Positions 35,555 to 45,952 of a DNA stretch of 64,000 nucleotides are shown piece after piece. Position 1 is the first letter of the stretch. Each line of letters starts with the position of its first letter. A program made the translations under genes and the position numbers. The notes below the pieces were generated by a model. It saw only the letters and a list, made by a program, of their open reading frames with translations. It made no database searches and was not told the origin of the DNA. The stretch is from positions 1 through 64,000 of the forward strand of contig NZ_WMIF01000004.1 in the NCBI RefSeq assembly GCF_009711185.1, written 5' to 3'. The stretch is from Paracoccus limosus (GTDB taxonomy: Bacteria > Pseudomonadota > Alphaproteobacteria > Rhodobacterales > Rhodobacteraceae).

Positions 35555-36126
35555 GGGGCGGCTTTCTCGGGCTGTTGGCAGAGGTCGAAGGGGCGGCTCA
35601 TGGCATGATCTTCAAGCGCGATGCTGAGGCTGATCGACTGGCCCGAGACGACGATCACCGCCAGCGTGCCGTAATCGTCGGCCATGCCACGCAGCGCCCC
35701 GGCCAGCGCCCAGATCCAGCCCGGCGGCGCCCCTTCGAGCCGGATCGAATAGGTCTGCGCGCCGGTGCGTTCGACCACCAGGCCATGCGCGGGCAGGTCC
35801 GGCAGGATCATCCGCGCCCGGCCGGGCAATTCGTCCAGAGAATGCACGAATTCGATGTAATCGGCGCCGCTGAAGCGCAGCAGGCGCCGGACGGGTTCAA
35901 GCCGGACCAGCCAGCCGCCCAAATCTTCAAGCAGCTCGTCCAGCGGCTTGCCGAGGAGGCGGGCGGCGGCGCGCACCACCTTGCGCGTGTCGCGGGGATC
36001 GGCCGACATCATGGCCAGAAAACCGCCCTGATCAATTCGCGCCGCATGCAGGATCTCTTGCCAGATGGCATCGCCATAGGTCGTGCGCAGAAAGCTTTCG
36101 AGCGAGCGGTTGATCATGCCCTGCAT
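35551..36126 (-). CDS. H-NOX-like (heme NO-binding) domain protein with altered heme ligand
   Basis: A 191-residue H-NOX-family protein beginning MQGMINRSLESFLRTTYGDAIW. H-NOX domains bind NO or O2 through heme held by a proximal histidine (His102 in the Thermoanaerobacter protein). Ungapped alignment of FSGADYIEFVHSLDELP with the same segment puts Pro101 at that position, and the YxSxR heme-propionate motif is not seen. The nearest histidine is His95. It may bind heme differently, bind another ligand, or sense without heme. It is three bases after comEC and overlaps the cyclase gene. Confidence 0.82.
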   Translation of the reverse strand: MQGMINRSLESFLRTTYGDAIWQEILHAARIDQGGFLAMMSADPRDTRKVVRAAARLLGKPLDELLEDLGGWLVRLEPVRRLLRFSGADYIEFVHSLDELPGRARMILPDLPAHGLVVERTGAQTYSIRLEGAPPGWIWALAGALRGMADDYGTLAVIVVSGQSISLSIALEDHAMSRPFDLCQQPEKAAP

Positions 36127-36129
36127 GGC

Positions 36130-38334
36130 TTAGTCCCCCTTGCGCCGCGGCGGCGCAGTCCAGGCGCGCGCCCCAGCCTGCGCGCGGGTAGTGATCAAGA
36201 CATAGCCGCTGCCCGACGCCCGCACCGCGACCGCGCCGCTGGCGCGCAGCCGGCGCATATCCAGCAAAGTGCAATCGGGCCGGCGCCCCAGCACCGCGCC
36301 AAGATCCGCGTCCGAAATCAGCAGCGCACCGCCCCGGCACAGGGGTGGCGCCAGCGCCGCCGCGCGTTTGCCGGTCAGGTGATGCACCGCCAGATCGCCC
36401 CCCGGCAGCGCCAGATAGGCAGAGCGCGCGCCCGCCGCACCCTGCCACAGCGGACGGGCGGCAGCGGCCTGCTGATCGGCAGCGTCGGCGTCACCTTCCA
36501 GCCATTCGGCGACAGCAAAGGCGCCGCCCTTGGGCTTGGAGGGCACCCGACCGGCAGCGGTCATCATCGCGATCGCATCGCCCTCGGCCGAGATCAGCAA
36601 CAGCGGACGGTGGTTGGTGCTCCACAGTAGTAACGCCACCAGCAGCAGCGCGGCGCCGGAAAGCCGCCGCCATGGCCGGCGCGGCGCCAGCCCCTGCGCC
36701 GCCAGCGCCGGCGCCAGCAACAGCAGGCAGGCGCCAAGCCCCAGCAGCGGCACCACCGCCGGCGGCGGCAGGCGCACCAGCGTCACCGCACCGCCGAGGC
36801 TCGCGATCCAGCCGGCAACAAGCAGCATCCATTTGACGCCCAGCCCCATGCACCACAGCGCCGGCTGCGCAAGGCCAAGCGGCGCCAGCAGCGCCGCGAT
36901 CACCCCGCCGGGCATGACCAGAATACCCACCACCGGCACCACCAGCAGGTTGGCCAGCAGGCCATATTGCGTCATCCGCCCGAAATGTGCCGCCGCCAGC
37001 GGCGAGGTGGCAAGGCTGGCGACCAGCGACGACAACAGCAGCATGGCCACCGGCCGCAGCCAGACCGGCAACCGCGGCGCGACCGAGGACCATGGCCCCT
37101 GCGACAGGATCAGGGCAACGGTGGCGGCAAAGCTCATCTGGAAACCGGGCGTGGTCAGCCCTTCTGGCGTGCGGGCCAAAATGACCACGGCAGCCACGGC
37201 CACGGTGCGCAGCGACACCGCCCGCCGATCGGCCAGAATCGCCAGCAGCATCACCGCCACCATGACGAAGGAGCGCTCGGTCGCGACGCCGCCGCCCGAC
37301 AGCCACAGATAGACCGCCGCCGCCAGCAACGCGCCCGCCGCTGCCCATTTGTGCAGCCCGCCACCCAGCCAGACGCCCATGGCCTGCAATCCGACCCCAA
37401 GAAGCCGCAGCCCGGCATAGACGAATCCGGCCAGCATGCTCATGTGCAGGCCCGAGATCGAAACGATGTGATATAGGTTCGAGGCGCGCATGATGTCATT
37501 CGTGCGCTCGTCAATGCCCGAGCGGTCGCCGGTCATCAGCGCCGCTGCAACCGCACCGGCCTGCCCGCCGATTGAATCGCGCATCCCCTGCGCCAGCCGC
37601 ATCCGCAGCCGATGCAGCGCCAGCGCACCGCCGGGCCGGGGCGGCTCGACCGTCAGGACCGGGGTGCGGGCATAGCCGATGGCGCCCAAACTCTCGAACC
37701 ATGCCATGCGGCGGAAATCGAATCCCCCCGGCTCGGCCGGCCCGTTCGGCGGCCCCAGATGCGCCGACAGCATCACCCGCTGGCCGGGCACCGGCAGCGG
37801 CCCGTCATCGAAAAGCGAGATCCGCACCCGCTGCGGCACGCGGTCGGACGTAACGTCATCCAGCACCACCTGATCCAGCGTCAGCCGAAAGCGGTCGCGG
37901 GCGGAACGGTCGATTTCGACCACCCGCCCCTCGACCGGGCCGTAATAGCGAAAATCCAGCACCGGCGCCGCCACCATCCACGACCGCAGGCCGCAAAAAC
38001 CGAAACCCAGCGCCGCCAGCAGCAGCGCCAGCGCCAGCAACCGCAGCTGATCGCCCCAGGCCCAGCCGATGCGCCCCGAGGCGACCAGCCACGGCAGCGC
38101 AAACCAAAACGCCAGCCCCGCCGCAACCACGCCCGCAGCCAGCACATAGGCGATCTGCCCCGGCTCGAAGGGCAGCGCGAACCAGCCCCCGACCCCCAGC
38201 GCCATCCAGAGCGGCACCCAGGGCAAAAGCCCCGCGCGCACCGTCACCGGCGAGCGGGCCTGCGCCGGCCGCCGCCATCCGGCCGCCGTGCCCATAGCCG
38301 GCAGCCGTTCCGCCCTGCCCATCCCTTGCGTCAC
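36130..38334 (-). CDS. comEC: ComEC/Rec2-family DNA uptake channel protein
   Basis: A 734-residue polytopic membrane protein. The N-terminal DUF4131-like region (about 40-210) has hydrophobic helices and [17 protein letters not shown]; the Competence domain (about 245-510) carries the core [20 protein letters not shown] and [18 protein letters not shown]. In Bacillus ComEC transports single-stranded DNA across the inner membrane. The C-terminal part here lacks the HxHxDH metal motif of the beta-lactamase-like domain, so it is degenerate. First gene of a leftward unit with the H-NOX and cyclase genes. Confidence 0.9.
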   Translation of the reverse strand: MTQGMGRAERLPAMGTAAGWRRPAQARSPVTVRAGLLPWVPLWMALGVGGWFALPFEPGQIAYVLAAGVVAAGLAFWFALPWLVASGRIGWAWGDQLRLLALALLLAALGFGFCGLRSWMVAAPVLDFRYYGPVEGRVVEIDRSARDRFRLTLDQVVLDDVTSDRVPQRVRISLFDDGPLPVPGQRVMLSAHLGPPNGPAEPGGFDFRRMAWFESLGAIGYARTPVLTVEPPRPGGALALHRLRMRLAQGMRDSIGGQAGAVAAALMTGDRSGIDERTNDIMRASNLYHIVSISGLHMSMLAGFVYAGLRLLGVGLQAMGVWLGGGLHKWAAAGALLAAAVYLWLSGGGVATERSFVMVAVMLLAILADRRAVSLRTVAVAAVVILARTPEGLTTPGFQMSFAATVALILSQGPWSSVAPRLPVWLRPVAMLLLSSLVASLATSPLAAAHFGRMTQYGLLANLLVVPVVGILVMPGGVIAALLAPLGLAQPALWCMGLGVKWMLLVAGWIASLGGAVTLVRLPPPAVVPLLGLGACLLLLAPALAAQGLAPRRPWRRLSGAALLLVALLLWSTNHRPLLLISAEGDAIAMMTAAGRVPSKPKGGAFAVAEWLEGDADAADQQAAAARPLWQGAAGARSAYLALPGGDLAVHHLTGKRAAALAPPLCRGGALLISDADLGAVLGRRPDCTLLDMRRLRASGAVAVRASGSGYVLITTRAQAGARAWTAPPRRKGD

Positions 38335-38453
38335 CGAAACTTGTCCTTGCCCGACGCCTTGCGTATCTCTGTGCCCGAGATTGGCACGCCGACCCTTTCA
38401 AAAGGATTAACGGCCCAAGCCATAACCTGCTTTCTGGATGGACCTGGCACCCA

Positions 38454-39860
38454 ATGACCGATTCCCGCCCCGTCGTGACCCGCTTTGCCCCCTCACCCAC
38501 CGGCTATCTGCATATCGGCGGGGCGCGGACGGCGCTGTTCAACTGGCTTTACGCCCGGGGTCGGGGCGGCAAGTTCCTGCTGCGCATCGAGGATACCGAC
38601 CGCGCCCGCTCGACCCCCGAGGCGACCGAGGCGATCCTGAAGGGCCTGCAATGGCTGGGGCTGGACTGGGACGGCGCGCCGGTCAGCCAGTTCGAAGGCC
38701 GCGAACGTCATGCCGAGGTCGCCCGCGAGATGCTGGAAAAGGGCAGCGCCTATAAGTGCTTCTCGACGCAGGAAGAAATCGAGGCCTTCCGCGAGGCCGC
38801 CCGCGCCGAGGGCCGCTCGACCCTGTTCCTGTCGCCCTGGCGCGACGCCGATCCCGCGACCTATCCCGACGCGCCCCATGTCATCCGCCTGCGCGCCCCG
38901 CGCGAGGGTCAGACCGTAGTGCATGACGCGGTGCAGGGCGACGTGACCTTTGGCAATGACCAGCTGGACGATATGGTGCTGCTGCGCTCGGACGGGACGC
39001 CGACCTATATGCATGCGGTCGTGGTCGATGATCACGACATGGGGGTGACGCATATCATCCGGGGCGACGATCACCTGACCAATGCCGCGCGTCAGATCCA
39101 GATCTATCAGGCCATGGGTTGGGAGGTGCCGGTCTTTGGCCATATCCCGCTGATTCACGGGACCGATGGCAAGAAACTGTCCAAGCGTCACGGCGCGGTC
39201 GGCCTGCATGAATATGCGGCAATGGGCTATCCGGCGGCAGCGATGCGCAATTATCTGGCACGTCTGGGCTGGAGCCATGGCGATGACGAGCTTTTCGACG
39301 ACGCGCAGGCGCGGGCGTGGTTCGATCTGGCGGGAATCGGCAAGGCGCCGGCCCGGCTGGACTTCAAGAAGCTGGAACATGTCAGCGGCTGGCATATCGC
39401 CCGGATGCCGCCCGCCGAACTGATGCACGAGCTTGACGCCTATCTGGCCGAAACCGGCGCGCCGGCGCTGAACGACCAGCAAAAGCACTGGATGGAGCCG
39501 ATCCTGCCGGTGTTGCAGGCCAAGGCCAAGACGCTGCCGGCGCTGCTGGAACAGGGCCATTTCGCGCTGATCACCCGCCCGGTTACGGTCGAGGAGAAGG
39601 CGGCTGCGGCGCTTGATCCGGTATCCCGTGGTATACTGGCCGAATTGACTGCCGCATTGCAGCATGCTAGCTGGGCGCGTGACGACCTCGAGGCGGCCGC
39701 CAAGACAATCGGCGAGTCGCACGGGCTGGGTCTGGGCAAAATCGCGGCGCCGCTTCGGGCCGCTTTGGCAGGGCGCAGTTCAACTCCGAGCGTGTTTGAC
39801 ATGATGCTGTCGCTTGGCCGCGAAGAAACGCTGGCAAGGCTGCAGGATCAGGCGGGCTGA
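38454..39860 (+). CDS. gltX: Glutamyl-tRNA synthetase
   Basis: A 468-residue class I synthetase charging tRNA-Glu. It has [20 protein letters not shown], containing the HIGH-type motif HIGG, and the KMSKS-type loop KKLSKRHG near residue 240. Length and order match bacterial GltX. Divergent from comEC with a 119-base spacer. Alphaproteobacteria often have two GltX-like genes, so whether this is the discriminating form cannot be told here. Confidence 0.97.
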   Translation: MTDSRPVVTRFAPSPTGYLHIGGARTALFNWLYARGRGGKFLLRIEDTDRARSTPEATEAILKGLQWLGLDWDGAPVSQFEGRERHAEVAREMLEKGSAYKCFSTQEEIEAFREAARAEGRSTLFLSPWRDADPATYPDAPHVIRLRAPREGQTVVHDAVQGDVTFGNDQLDDMVLLRSDGTPTYMHAVVVDDHDMGVTHIIRGDDHLTNAARQIQIYQAMGWEVPVFGHIPLIHGTDGKKLSKRHGAVGLHEYAAMGYPAAAMRNYLARLGWSHGDDELFDDAQARAWFDLAGIGKAPARLDFKKLEHVSGWHIARMPPAELMHELDAYLAETGAPALNDQQKHWMEPILPVLQAKAKTLPALLEQGHFALITRPVTVEEKAAAALDPVSRGILAELTAALQHASWARDDLEAAAKTIGESHGLGLGKIAAPLRAALAGRSSTPSVFDMMLSLGREETLARLQDQAG

Positions 39861-39917
39861 CGTCCGCATCCCAATCCCTCCGGCCGCGTGCCGGAGATAG
39901 GCACAAGGAGACAGGGA

Positions 39918-41210
39918 ATGGCTGAGAGCAAATCCGCAAAGCTGCTGGTCGAGGGCAAGGAGGTCGATCTTCCGATCCTTACGCCCACCGCCGGCCCCGA
40001 GGTCATCGACATCCGCAAGCTCTATGGTCAGGGCGATGTCTTTACCTACGATCCCGGCTTCACCTCGACCGCGTCCTGCGATTCGACCATCACCTATATC
40101 GATGGCGACAAGGGTGAGCTGTGGTATCGCGGCTATCCGATCGAGCAACTGGCCGCCGAGTCGCATTACCTCGAAGTCTGCTACCTGCTGCTTTACGGGG
40201 AACTGCCGACCGAGACCCAACTGACCGATTTCGAGAACCGCGTCACGCGCCACACCATGGTGCATGAACAGATGCACAACTTCTTCCGCGGGTTCCGTCG
40301 CGACGCGCATCCGATGGCGACCATGGTCGGCGTCGTCGGTGCCATGTCGGCCTTTTACCACGATTCGGTCGACATCAATGACCCGCTGCAGCGCGAGATC
40401 GCCTCGATCCGCCTGATCGCCAAGATGCCGACCATCGCGGCCATGGCCTATAAATATTCGATCGGCCAGCCCTTCGTCTATCCGCGCAACGACCTGAGCT
40501 ATGCGGCAAACTTCCTGCATATGTGCTTCTCGGTGCCGGCAGAGACCTATAACGTCAACCCGGCCTTGGCCCGCGCCATGGATCGGATCTTTACCCTGCA
40601 CGCCGATCACGAGCAGAACGCCTCGACCTCGACCGTGCGTCTGGCCGGTTCGTCGGGCGCCAACCCCTTTGCCTGTATCGCCGCGGGCATCGCCTGTCTC
40701 TGGGGTCCGGCGCATGGCGGCGCCAACCAGGCCGCGCTGGAGATGCTGCGCCAGATCGGCTCCGTGGACCGCATCCCCGAATATATCGCCAAGGCCAAGG
40801 ACAAGTCCGACCCGTTCAAGCTGATGGGCTTTGGCCACCGGGTCTACAAGAACTTCGACCCGCGCGCCAAGGTGATGAAGGAATCGGCTGACGAGGTGCT
40901 GGACCTGCTGGGCGTGCACAACAACCCGACGCTGCAGGTCGCCAAGGAGCTCGAGAAGATCGCGCTTGAGGACGAATACTTCATCGAGAAGAAACTGTAT
41001 CCGAACGTCGATTTCTACTCGGGCATCATCCTTGAGGCGATGGGCTTCCCGACCTCGATGTTCACGCCGATCTTTGCGCTGTCGCGCACCGTCGGCTGGA
41101 TCTCGCAGTGGAAGGAAATGATCGCCGATCCGCAAAACAAGATCGGCCGTCCGCGCCAGCTGTATATCGGCTCGCCGCGCCGCGATTACATCGACATCGT
41201 GAAGCGCTGA
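39918..41210 (+). CDS. gltA: Citrate synthase
   Basis: A 430-residue type II citrate synthase that condenses oxaloacetate with acetyl-CoA at the entry to the TCA cycle. The catalytic segments [19 protein letters not shown] (first His), [15 protein letters not shown] (second His) and [14 protein letters not shown] are all present. Start is ATG 39918 with AAGGAG upstream; the open frame to 39888 lacks one. The N-terminal extension with [15 protein letters not shown] text is normal for the hexameric, NADH-sensitive form. Confidence 0.97.
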   Translation: MAESKSAKLLVEGKEVDLPILTPTAGPEVIDIRKLYGQGDVFTYDPGFTSTASCDSTITYIDGDKGELWYRGYPIEQLAAESHYLEVCYLLLYGELPTETQLTDFENRVTRHTMVHEQMHNFFRGFRRDAHPMATMVGVVGAMSAFYHDSVDINDPLQREIASIRLIAKMPTIAAMAYKYSIGQPFVYPRNDLSYAANFLHMCFSVPAETYNVNPALARAMDRIFTLHADHEQNASTSTVRLAGSSGANPFACIAAGIACLWGPAHGGANQAALEMLRQIGSVDRIPEYIAKAKDKSDPFKLMGFGHRVYKNFDPRAKVMKESADEVLDLLGVHNNPTLQVAKELEKIALEDEYFIEKKLYPNVDFYSGIILEAMGFPTSMFTPIFALSRTVGWISQWKEMIADPQNKIGRPRQLYIGSPRRDYIDIVKR

Positions 41211-41230
41211 GCGTTTCGCCGCAAGGTAAG

Positions 41231-41260
41231 GGCCCCGGGGTGCGATCCCCGGGGCCTTTT
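41231..41260 (+). terminator. gltA rho-independent terminator
   Basis: GGCCCCGGGG (41231-41240) pairs with CCCCGGGGCC (41247-41256) around a six-base loop and is followed by TTTT, 20 bases after the gltA stop. Confidence 0.93.
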
Positions 41261-41333
41261 GCTTGGGCGTGGCTGGGGGCTCTGCCCCCACGTCCGGCCC
41301 AGCCCGTGCCGGGCCGGTCCGGGCGTCCCCCCG

Positions 41334-41354
41334 GGGTATTTGGAAAATGGTGAA
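41334..41354. repeat. 21-bp intergenic motif, copy 1
   Basis: GGGTATTTGGAAAATGGTGAA, written here as GGGTATTTGGAAAATG followed by GTGAA, is identical to the copy at 63435-63455. Both lie in the spacer after a rightward gene. Closely similar intergenic motifs recur in many Rhodobacterales genomes; the role is unknown. Confidence 0.7.
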
Positions 41355-41430
41355 AATGCCGCGGCCGGCCCACGTGGCGGCGCATTTTCCGGGCTTGCGT
41401 GGCGCAGGCGCGGGTGCGACATCAGCGGGC

Positions 41431-42084
41431 ATGGAACAGAAAAGCAAGATCGCGCTGGTCACCGGCGCCTCGCGCGGCCTTGGGGCCGCTTTGGCCGAAG
41501 CGCTGGGGACGCGCGGCTGGCATGTCATCGCGGTTGCCCGCACCTCGGGCGGGCTGGAGGCGCTGGACGACCGCATCCGCGCCGCTGGCGGCAGCACCAC
41601 GCTGGCGCCGCTGGATGCCGGCAATGCCGAGGCCATGACCAAGCTGGCCGGCGCCATCGCCGAGCGCTGGGGCGGGCTGGACCTGTGGGCCCATACCGCG
41701 ATCCATGCCGCGCCCCTGTCCCCCGCCGGCCATATCGATGCCAAGGATTTCCAGAAATCGGTCGATCTGAACGTGGTGGCGACGCGCGGGCTGATCTGCC
41801 TGATCGAGCCTTTGCTGCGCGCGCGCCTTGGGCAGGCGCTGTTCTTTGACGATCCGCGCGCCGGGCAGAAGTTCTTTGGCAGCTATGGCGCCACCAAGGC
41901 GGCACAGATGGCGCTGGCCCGGAGCTGGCAGGCCGAGAACCAGAACCTGCATCCGCATGTCCAGATCGCCCAGCCGGCGCCGATGCCGACCGCGACGCGG
42001 GCACGGTTCTTTCCGGGCGAGGATCGCGGCGGCCTCATCCCCTGCCAGCAGGAAGCCGAGCGGATCCTGTCCGCCATCCTGTGA
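41431..42084 (+). CDS. Short-chain dehydrogenase family protein
   Basis: A 217-residue SDR with the cofactor loop TGASRGLGAALAEAL at residues 10-24 and a YGATK active-site motif. The usual serine before the Tyr is not seen: the strand reads ALFFDDPRAGQKF. Start ATG 41431 is chosen because the fold begins there; the upstream in-frame extension overlaps the gltA terminator region. Substrate unknown. It converges on cobQ with four bases between stops. Confidence 0.85.
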   Translation: MEQKSKIALVTGASRGLGAALAEALGTRGWHVIAVARTSGGLEALDDRIRAAGGSTTLAPLDAGNAEAMTKLAGAIAERWGGLDLWAHTAIHAAPLSPAGHIDAKDFQKSVDLNVVATRGLICLIEPLLRARLGQALFFDDPRAGQKFFGSYGATKAAQMALARSWQAENQNLHPHVQIAQPAPMPTATRARFFPGEDRGGLIPCQQEAERILSAIL

Positions 42085-42088
42085 CCGC

Positions 42089-43522
42089 TCAGCCCGCGAG
42101 GGACAGGAGCCGGTCGAGATCCAGATGCGTCTCGAGATGCGCGGCAAGGCGGTCGAGCACCTGCTCGACCTCGCCACCATAGGACAGCGCCGAGCGCGTG
42201 CCGAGTTGCGCCAGCCATGCCGCGCGGAAACGGTCGTCGGCGAACAGCCCGTGCAGATAGGTTCCCGCGATCCGGCCATCGGCGCTGATCGCGCCATCGG
42301 CATGGGGCACATGTGCAAACGGGCGGGCGCAATCGGCGCCAAGGGTCCGGCCCAGATGGATCTCATAGCCGCTGACCGGCTGGCCGAGGGCGGTGCCGCT
42401 GATCCGGGTCAGCCGCTTTTCCGACTGCATGGTGGTTTCAATCTGCAAGAGCCCCAGCCCCGGCGTGCTGCCCGGAGGGCCGTCATGGCCTTCTGGGTCG
42501 TCTACCCGCTGGCCCAGCATCTGATAGCCACCGCAGATGCCCAGGACGTGGCCGCCGCGCCGGACATGCGCGGCCAGATCGATGTCCCAGCCCTGTGCTC
42601 GCAGAAAGGCAAGGTCGCCCCGCGTCGATTTCGTGCCCGGCAGGATCACCAGATCGGCGTCGCCCGGCAGCGGACGCCCCGCCGGCACCATGGTCAGCCG
42701 CACCCGCGGCTCGGCCGCGAGCGGGTCGAGATCGTCGAAATTGGCGATCCGCGCCAGCATCGGACAGGCGATATGCAGCCCCGCCCCCCGCGACGCACCG
42801 CGCAGATCCGCCGCATCCTCGGCCGGCAGCCGGGCGGCGTCAGGAAACCATGGCACGAGGCCCAGATCTGGCCAACCGGTGCGCTGGCCGATGAAGGCGC
42901 GGCCGGCGTCGAAAAGCGCGGGATCACCGCGAAAGCGGTTGATGAGAAAGCCCCGGATCATCGCCGCATCCTCGGGGTCGAGCACGGCCTGCGTGCCGAC
43001 GATCTGCGCGATCACCCCGCCCCGGTCGATGTCGCCGGCGAGCACCACGGGCACACCAGCCGCACGGGCAAAGCCCATGTTGGCGATGTCGCGCGGGCGC
43101 AGGTTGACCTCGGCGGGCGAGCCCGCCCCTTCGACCAGCACCAGATCATGCGCGGCGCGCAGGCGGGCGAAACTGTCCAGCACCGCCTGCATCAGCCCGG
43201 CCTTCAGCGCGCCGTAATCGGCGGCGGCAGCGCGGGTCACCGCACGCCCCTGCACCACCACCTGGGCGGCGCGGTCGGTCTCGGGCTTCAGCAGCACCGG
43301 GTTCATGTGGACCGAAGGCTCCAGCCCCGCTGCCAGCGCCTGCAATGCCTGTGCGCGGCCGATCTCGCCACCGTCTGCGGTCACCGCGGCATTGTTCGAC
43401 ATGTTCTGCGGCTTGAAGGGCGCCACGCTGATCCCGCGCCGCCGCGCGGCCCGGCACAGCCCCGCCACCAAGAGCGATTTCCCGACATTCGAGCCGGTGC
43501 CCTGGATCATCAAAGCCGGCAT
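42089..43522 (-). CDS. cobQ: Cobyric acid synthase
   Basis: A 477-residue enzyme that amidates four side chains of adenosylcobyrinate diamide in B12 synthesis. The N-terminal dethiobiotin-synthetase-like half has the ATP loop [20 protein letters not shown] and [13 protein letters not shown]; the C-terminal type I glutaminase half has the triad Cys in [16 protein letters not shown] ribosome-binding site precedes ATG 43522. Relevant here: the mutase at 61259-63400 needs B12. Confidence 0.97.
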   Translation of the reverse strand: MPALMIQGTGSNVGKSLLVAGLCRAARRRGISVAPFKPQNMSNNAAVTADGGEIGRAQALQALAAGLEPSVHMNPVLLKPETDRAAQVVVQGRAVTRAAAADYGALKAGLMQAVLDSFARLRAAHDLVLVEGAGSPAEVNLRPRDIANMGFARAAGVPVVLAGDIDRGGVIAQIVGTQAVLDPEDAAMIRGFLINRFRGDPALFDAGRAFIGQRTGWPDLGLVPWFPDAARLPAEDAADLRGASRGAGLHIACPMLARIANFDDLDPLAAEPRVRLTMVPAGRPLPGDADLVILPGTKSTRGDLAFLRAQGWDIDLAAHVRRGGHVLGICGGYQMLGQRVDDPEGHDGPPGSTPGLGLLQIETTMQSEKRLTRISGTALGQPVSGYEIHLGRTLGADCARPFAHVPHADGAISADGRIAGTYLHGLFADDRFRAAWLAQLGTRSALSYGGEVEQVLDRLAAHLETHLDLDRLLSLAG

Positions 43523-43590
43523 GGAACCTCCGCTTGCCAATCTTGCCCTTGGTGACTAGATAGGCGCGTCGCTGAAAGAAAGGCCCCGAG

Positions 43591-44124
43591 TTGGAAAACG
43601 TCGTCCTGACCGTGCATCTGATCCTTGCTGTCCTGCTGATCGGGGTCGTGCTGCTGCAACGGTCCGAAGGCGGCGGACTGGGCATGGGGGGCGGTGGCGG
43701 CGGTGTCATGACCGGCCGTCAGGCAGCGAACGCGCTGTCAAAGGCCACGTGGCTTCTGGCCGCAGGCTTTCTGGTCACCTCGCTGAGCCTGACCGTCATC
43801 GCAGCGCGCAACGCCTCCAGCGGCTCGATCGTCGACCAGCTGGATCTGGGTGGCAGCAATAACGAACAGCCGGCGAACCAGCTGCCGGGAATCGGCCAAT
43901 ACACCCCGCCGCCCTCGGCTGCGGGCCAGCCGATCCTGCCGCCGGGTGCCAGCAGCGATACCGCCCCCGCGACCGCTCCGGCCACGGCACCCGCCGAAAC
44001 AGCGCCGGCCAGCACGCCAGTGACGCCGCCTGCCGCGCAAGAGGCCCCGGCTGCGGCTGAAACGCCCGCCGAGGCTCCGGCCGCCGCAGCGCCTGCGACG
44101 CCCGCTCCGGCAACGAGCAACTGA
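43591..44124 (+). CDS. secG: Protein translocase subunit SecG, extended
   Basis: A SecG of the SecYEG translocon. Two transmembrane helices (about 3-20 and 52-72) flank the conserved cytoplasmic loop LLQRSEGGGLGMGGGG. Translation probably begins at TTG 43591, since MENVVLTVHLILAVLLIGVV is the family start and no better ATG exists. At 177 residues it is longer than usual (about 75-130) because of an Ala/Pro/Thr-rich tail from about residue 90. It precedes pyrG with 150 bases between. Confidence 0.92.
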   Translation: MENVVLTVHLILAVLLIGVVLLQRSEGGGLGMGGGGGGVMTGRQAANALSKATWLLAAGFLVTSLSLTVIAARNASSGSIVDQLDLGGSNNEQPANQLPGIGQYTPPPSAAGQPILPPGASSDTAPATAPATAPAETAPASTPVTPPAAQEAPAAAETPAEAPAAAAPATPAPATSN

Positions 44125-44135
44125 CACAAATACTG

Positions 44136-44153
44136 GGGGCGTGCTGACGCCCC
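44136..44153 (+). terminator. Hairpin after secG
   Basis: GGGGCGT (44136-44142) pairs with ACGCCCC (44147-44153) around a GCTG loop, 12 bases after the secG stop. There is no T-run, so termination would be weak or factor-assisted. Confidence 0.5.
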
Positions 44154-44274
44154 TGCTACGACACATTGCGGTCCGTTGCGGCCATGGGGTTCGTCTGCTA
44201 TAGGTCGAGTCCCGTGATGCCGCTCAGATTCGGGCCGCGATTTTCTATTTGAATTCACTCACGGGGGCCTTCGG

Positions 44275-45918
44275 ATGGCGCGCTATATCTTCATCACCGG
44301 CGGTGTGGTTTCTTCGCTTGGCAAGGGACTGGCATCGGCGGCTCTGGGGGCCCTGCTGCAGGCGCGCGGCTATACGGTGCGGCTGCGAAAGCTGGACCCC
44401 TATCTGAACGTCGATCCCGGCACGATGAGCCCGTTCGAACATGGCGAGGTTTTCGTCACCGACGACGGCGCGGAAACCGACCTGGACCTGGGCCATTACG
44501 AGCGCTTTACCGGCGTATCCGCTCGCAAGACGGATTCGGTGTCCTCGGGCCGGATCTATTCCAACGTGCTGGAGAAAGAGCGCAAGGGCGATTATCTGGG
44601 CAAGACCATTCAGGTCATCCCTCATGTCACCAATGAAATCAAGGACTTCCTTTCCGTTGGCGAGGATGAGGTCGATTTCATGCTGTGCGAGATCGGCGGC
44701 ACCGTCGGCGATATCGAAGGCCTGCCGTTTTTCGAGGCGATCCGGCAATTCGCGCAGGACCGTCCGCGCGGGCGCTGCATCTTCATGCATCTGACCCTGC
44801 TGCCCTATCTGGCCGCATCGGGGGAACTCAAGACCAAGCCGACCCAGCACTCGGTCAAGGAGCTGCGCTCGATCGGCCTGCAACCCGATGTGCTGGTCTG
44901 CCGCAGCGAGCAGCCGATCCCGGAAAAGGAACGCGCCAAGATCGCGCTGTTCTGCAACGTCCGCCCCGATGCCGTGATCCCGGCCTATGACCTGAAGTCG
45001 ATCTATGAGGCCCCGCTGGCCTATCACCGCGCCGGTCTGGATCAGGCGGTGCTGGACGCGTTCCAGATCAGCCCGGCCCCGCGCCCCGACATGTCGCGTT
45101 GGGAGGACGTGATGGACCGGCTGGAGAACGCCGAAGGTCAGGTCCGCGTCGCCATTGTGGGCAAATATACCCAGCTGGAAGATGCCTATAAATCCATCGC
45201 CGAGGCGCTGACCCATGGCGGCATGGCCAACCGCGTCCGCGTCAAGGCCGATTGGGTCGACAGCGAAAAGCTCGAAGGCGAAGGCGCGCATCTGCTGGAT
45301 GGCTATAACGGCATCATCGTGCCCGGCGGCTTTGGCGAGCGTGGCACCGAAGGCATGGTGACCGCCGCCCGCTATGCCCGCGAAAAACAAGTGCCCTATC
45401 TGGGGATCTGTCTTGGCATGCAGATGGCGGTGATCGAGGCGGCGCGCAATCTGGCCGACATGCCCGATGCCGGTTCCGAGGAATTCGACCACGAGGCCGG
45501 CGAGACCCGATTTACCCCGGTGGTCTATCACCTCAAGGAATGGGTGCAGGGCAATTACACGGTCAGCCGCAAGCTGTCGGACGACAAGGGCGGCACCATG
45601 CGGCTGGGCGCCTATAGCGCGGTGCTGACGCCCGGCTCGAAAATTTCGGAAGCCTATGGCGGCGCCACCGAGATCGAGGACCGCCACCGCCACCGCTACG
45701 AGGTCGATGCGAAATACCGCGAGCAGCTGGAAAAGGCCGGGCTGACCTTTTCGGGCATGTCGCCGGATGGCCGTCTGCCCGAAGCGATCGAATATCGCGA
45801 CCATCCGTGGTTCATCGGCGTGCAGTCGCACCCCGAGCTGAAATCGAAACCCTTCGAGCCGGCGCCGCTGTTTGCGGGCTTTGTCCATGCCGCGATGGAG
45901 AATGAGCGGCTGGTATAG
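44275..45918 (+). CDS. pyrG: CTP synthase
   Basis: A 547-residue enzyme converting UTP to CTP with glutamine as ammonia donor. The N-terminal synthase half begins [20 protein letters not shown] with the ATP loop; the C-terminal glutaminase half contains the nucleophile Cys in LGICLGMQM near residue 380 and the oxyanion-forming PGGFGERG. Length is the family norm. ATG 44275 follows a GGGGGCC segment and is a typical start for this protein. Confidence 0.98.
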   Translation: MARYIFITGGVVSSLGKGLASAALGALLQARGYTVRLRKLDPYLNVDPGTMSPFEHGEVFVTDDGAETDLDLGHYERFTGVSARKTDSVSSGRIYSNVLEKERKGDYLGKTIQVIPHVTNEIKDFLSVGEDEVDFMLCEIGGTVGDIEGLPFFEAIRQFAQDRPRGRCIFMHLTLLPYLAASGELKTKPTQHSVKELRSIGLQPDVLVCRSEQPIPEKERAKIALFCNVRPDAVIPAYDLKSIYEAPLAYHRAGLDQAVLDAFQISPAPRPDMSRWEDVMDRLENAEGQVRVAIVGKYTQLEDAYKSIAEALTHGGMANRVRVKADWVDSEKLEGEGAHLLDGYNGIIVPGGFGERGTEGMVTAARYAREKQVPYLGICLGMQMAVIEAARNLADMPDAGSEEFDHEAGETRFTPVVYHLKEWVQGNYTVSRKLSDDKGGTMRLGAYSAVLTPGSKISEAYGGATEIEDRHRHRYEVDAKYREQLEKAGLTFSGMSPDGRLPEAIEYRDHPWFIGVQSHPELKSKPFEPAPLFAGFVHAAMENERLV

Positions 45919-45952
45919 GGCGCGCGCCCGGGGTGCCGGGCTTGGCTGGCGG

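Noticed and set aside
38335..38453. Possible LexA (GTTC-N7-GTTC) site before comEC
   Set aside because: The pattern is not present on either strand.
43523..43590. Cobalamin riboswitch before cobQ
   Set aside because: The interval before the start is too short and lacks the B12-box; the secG start follows at once on the other strand.
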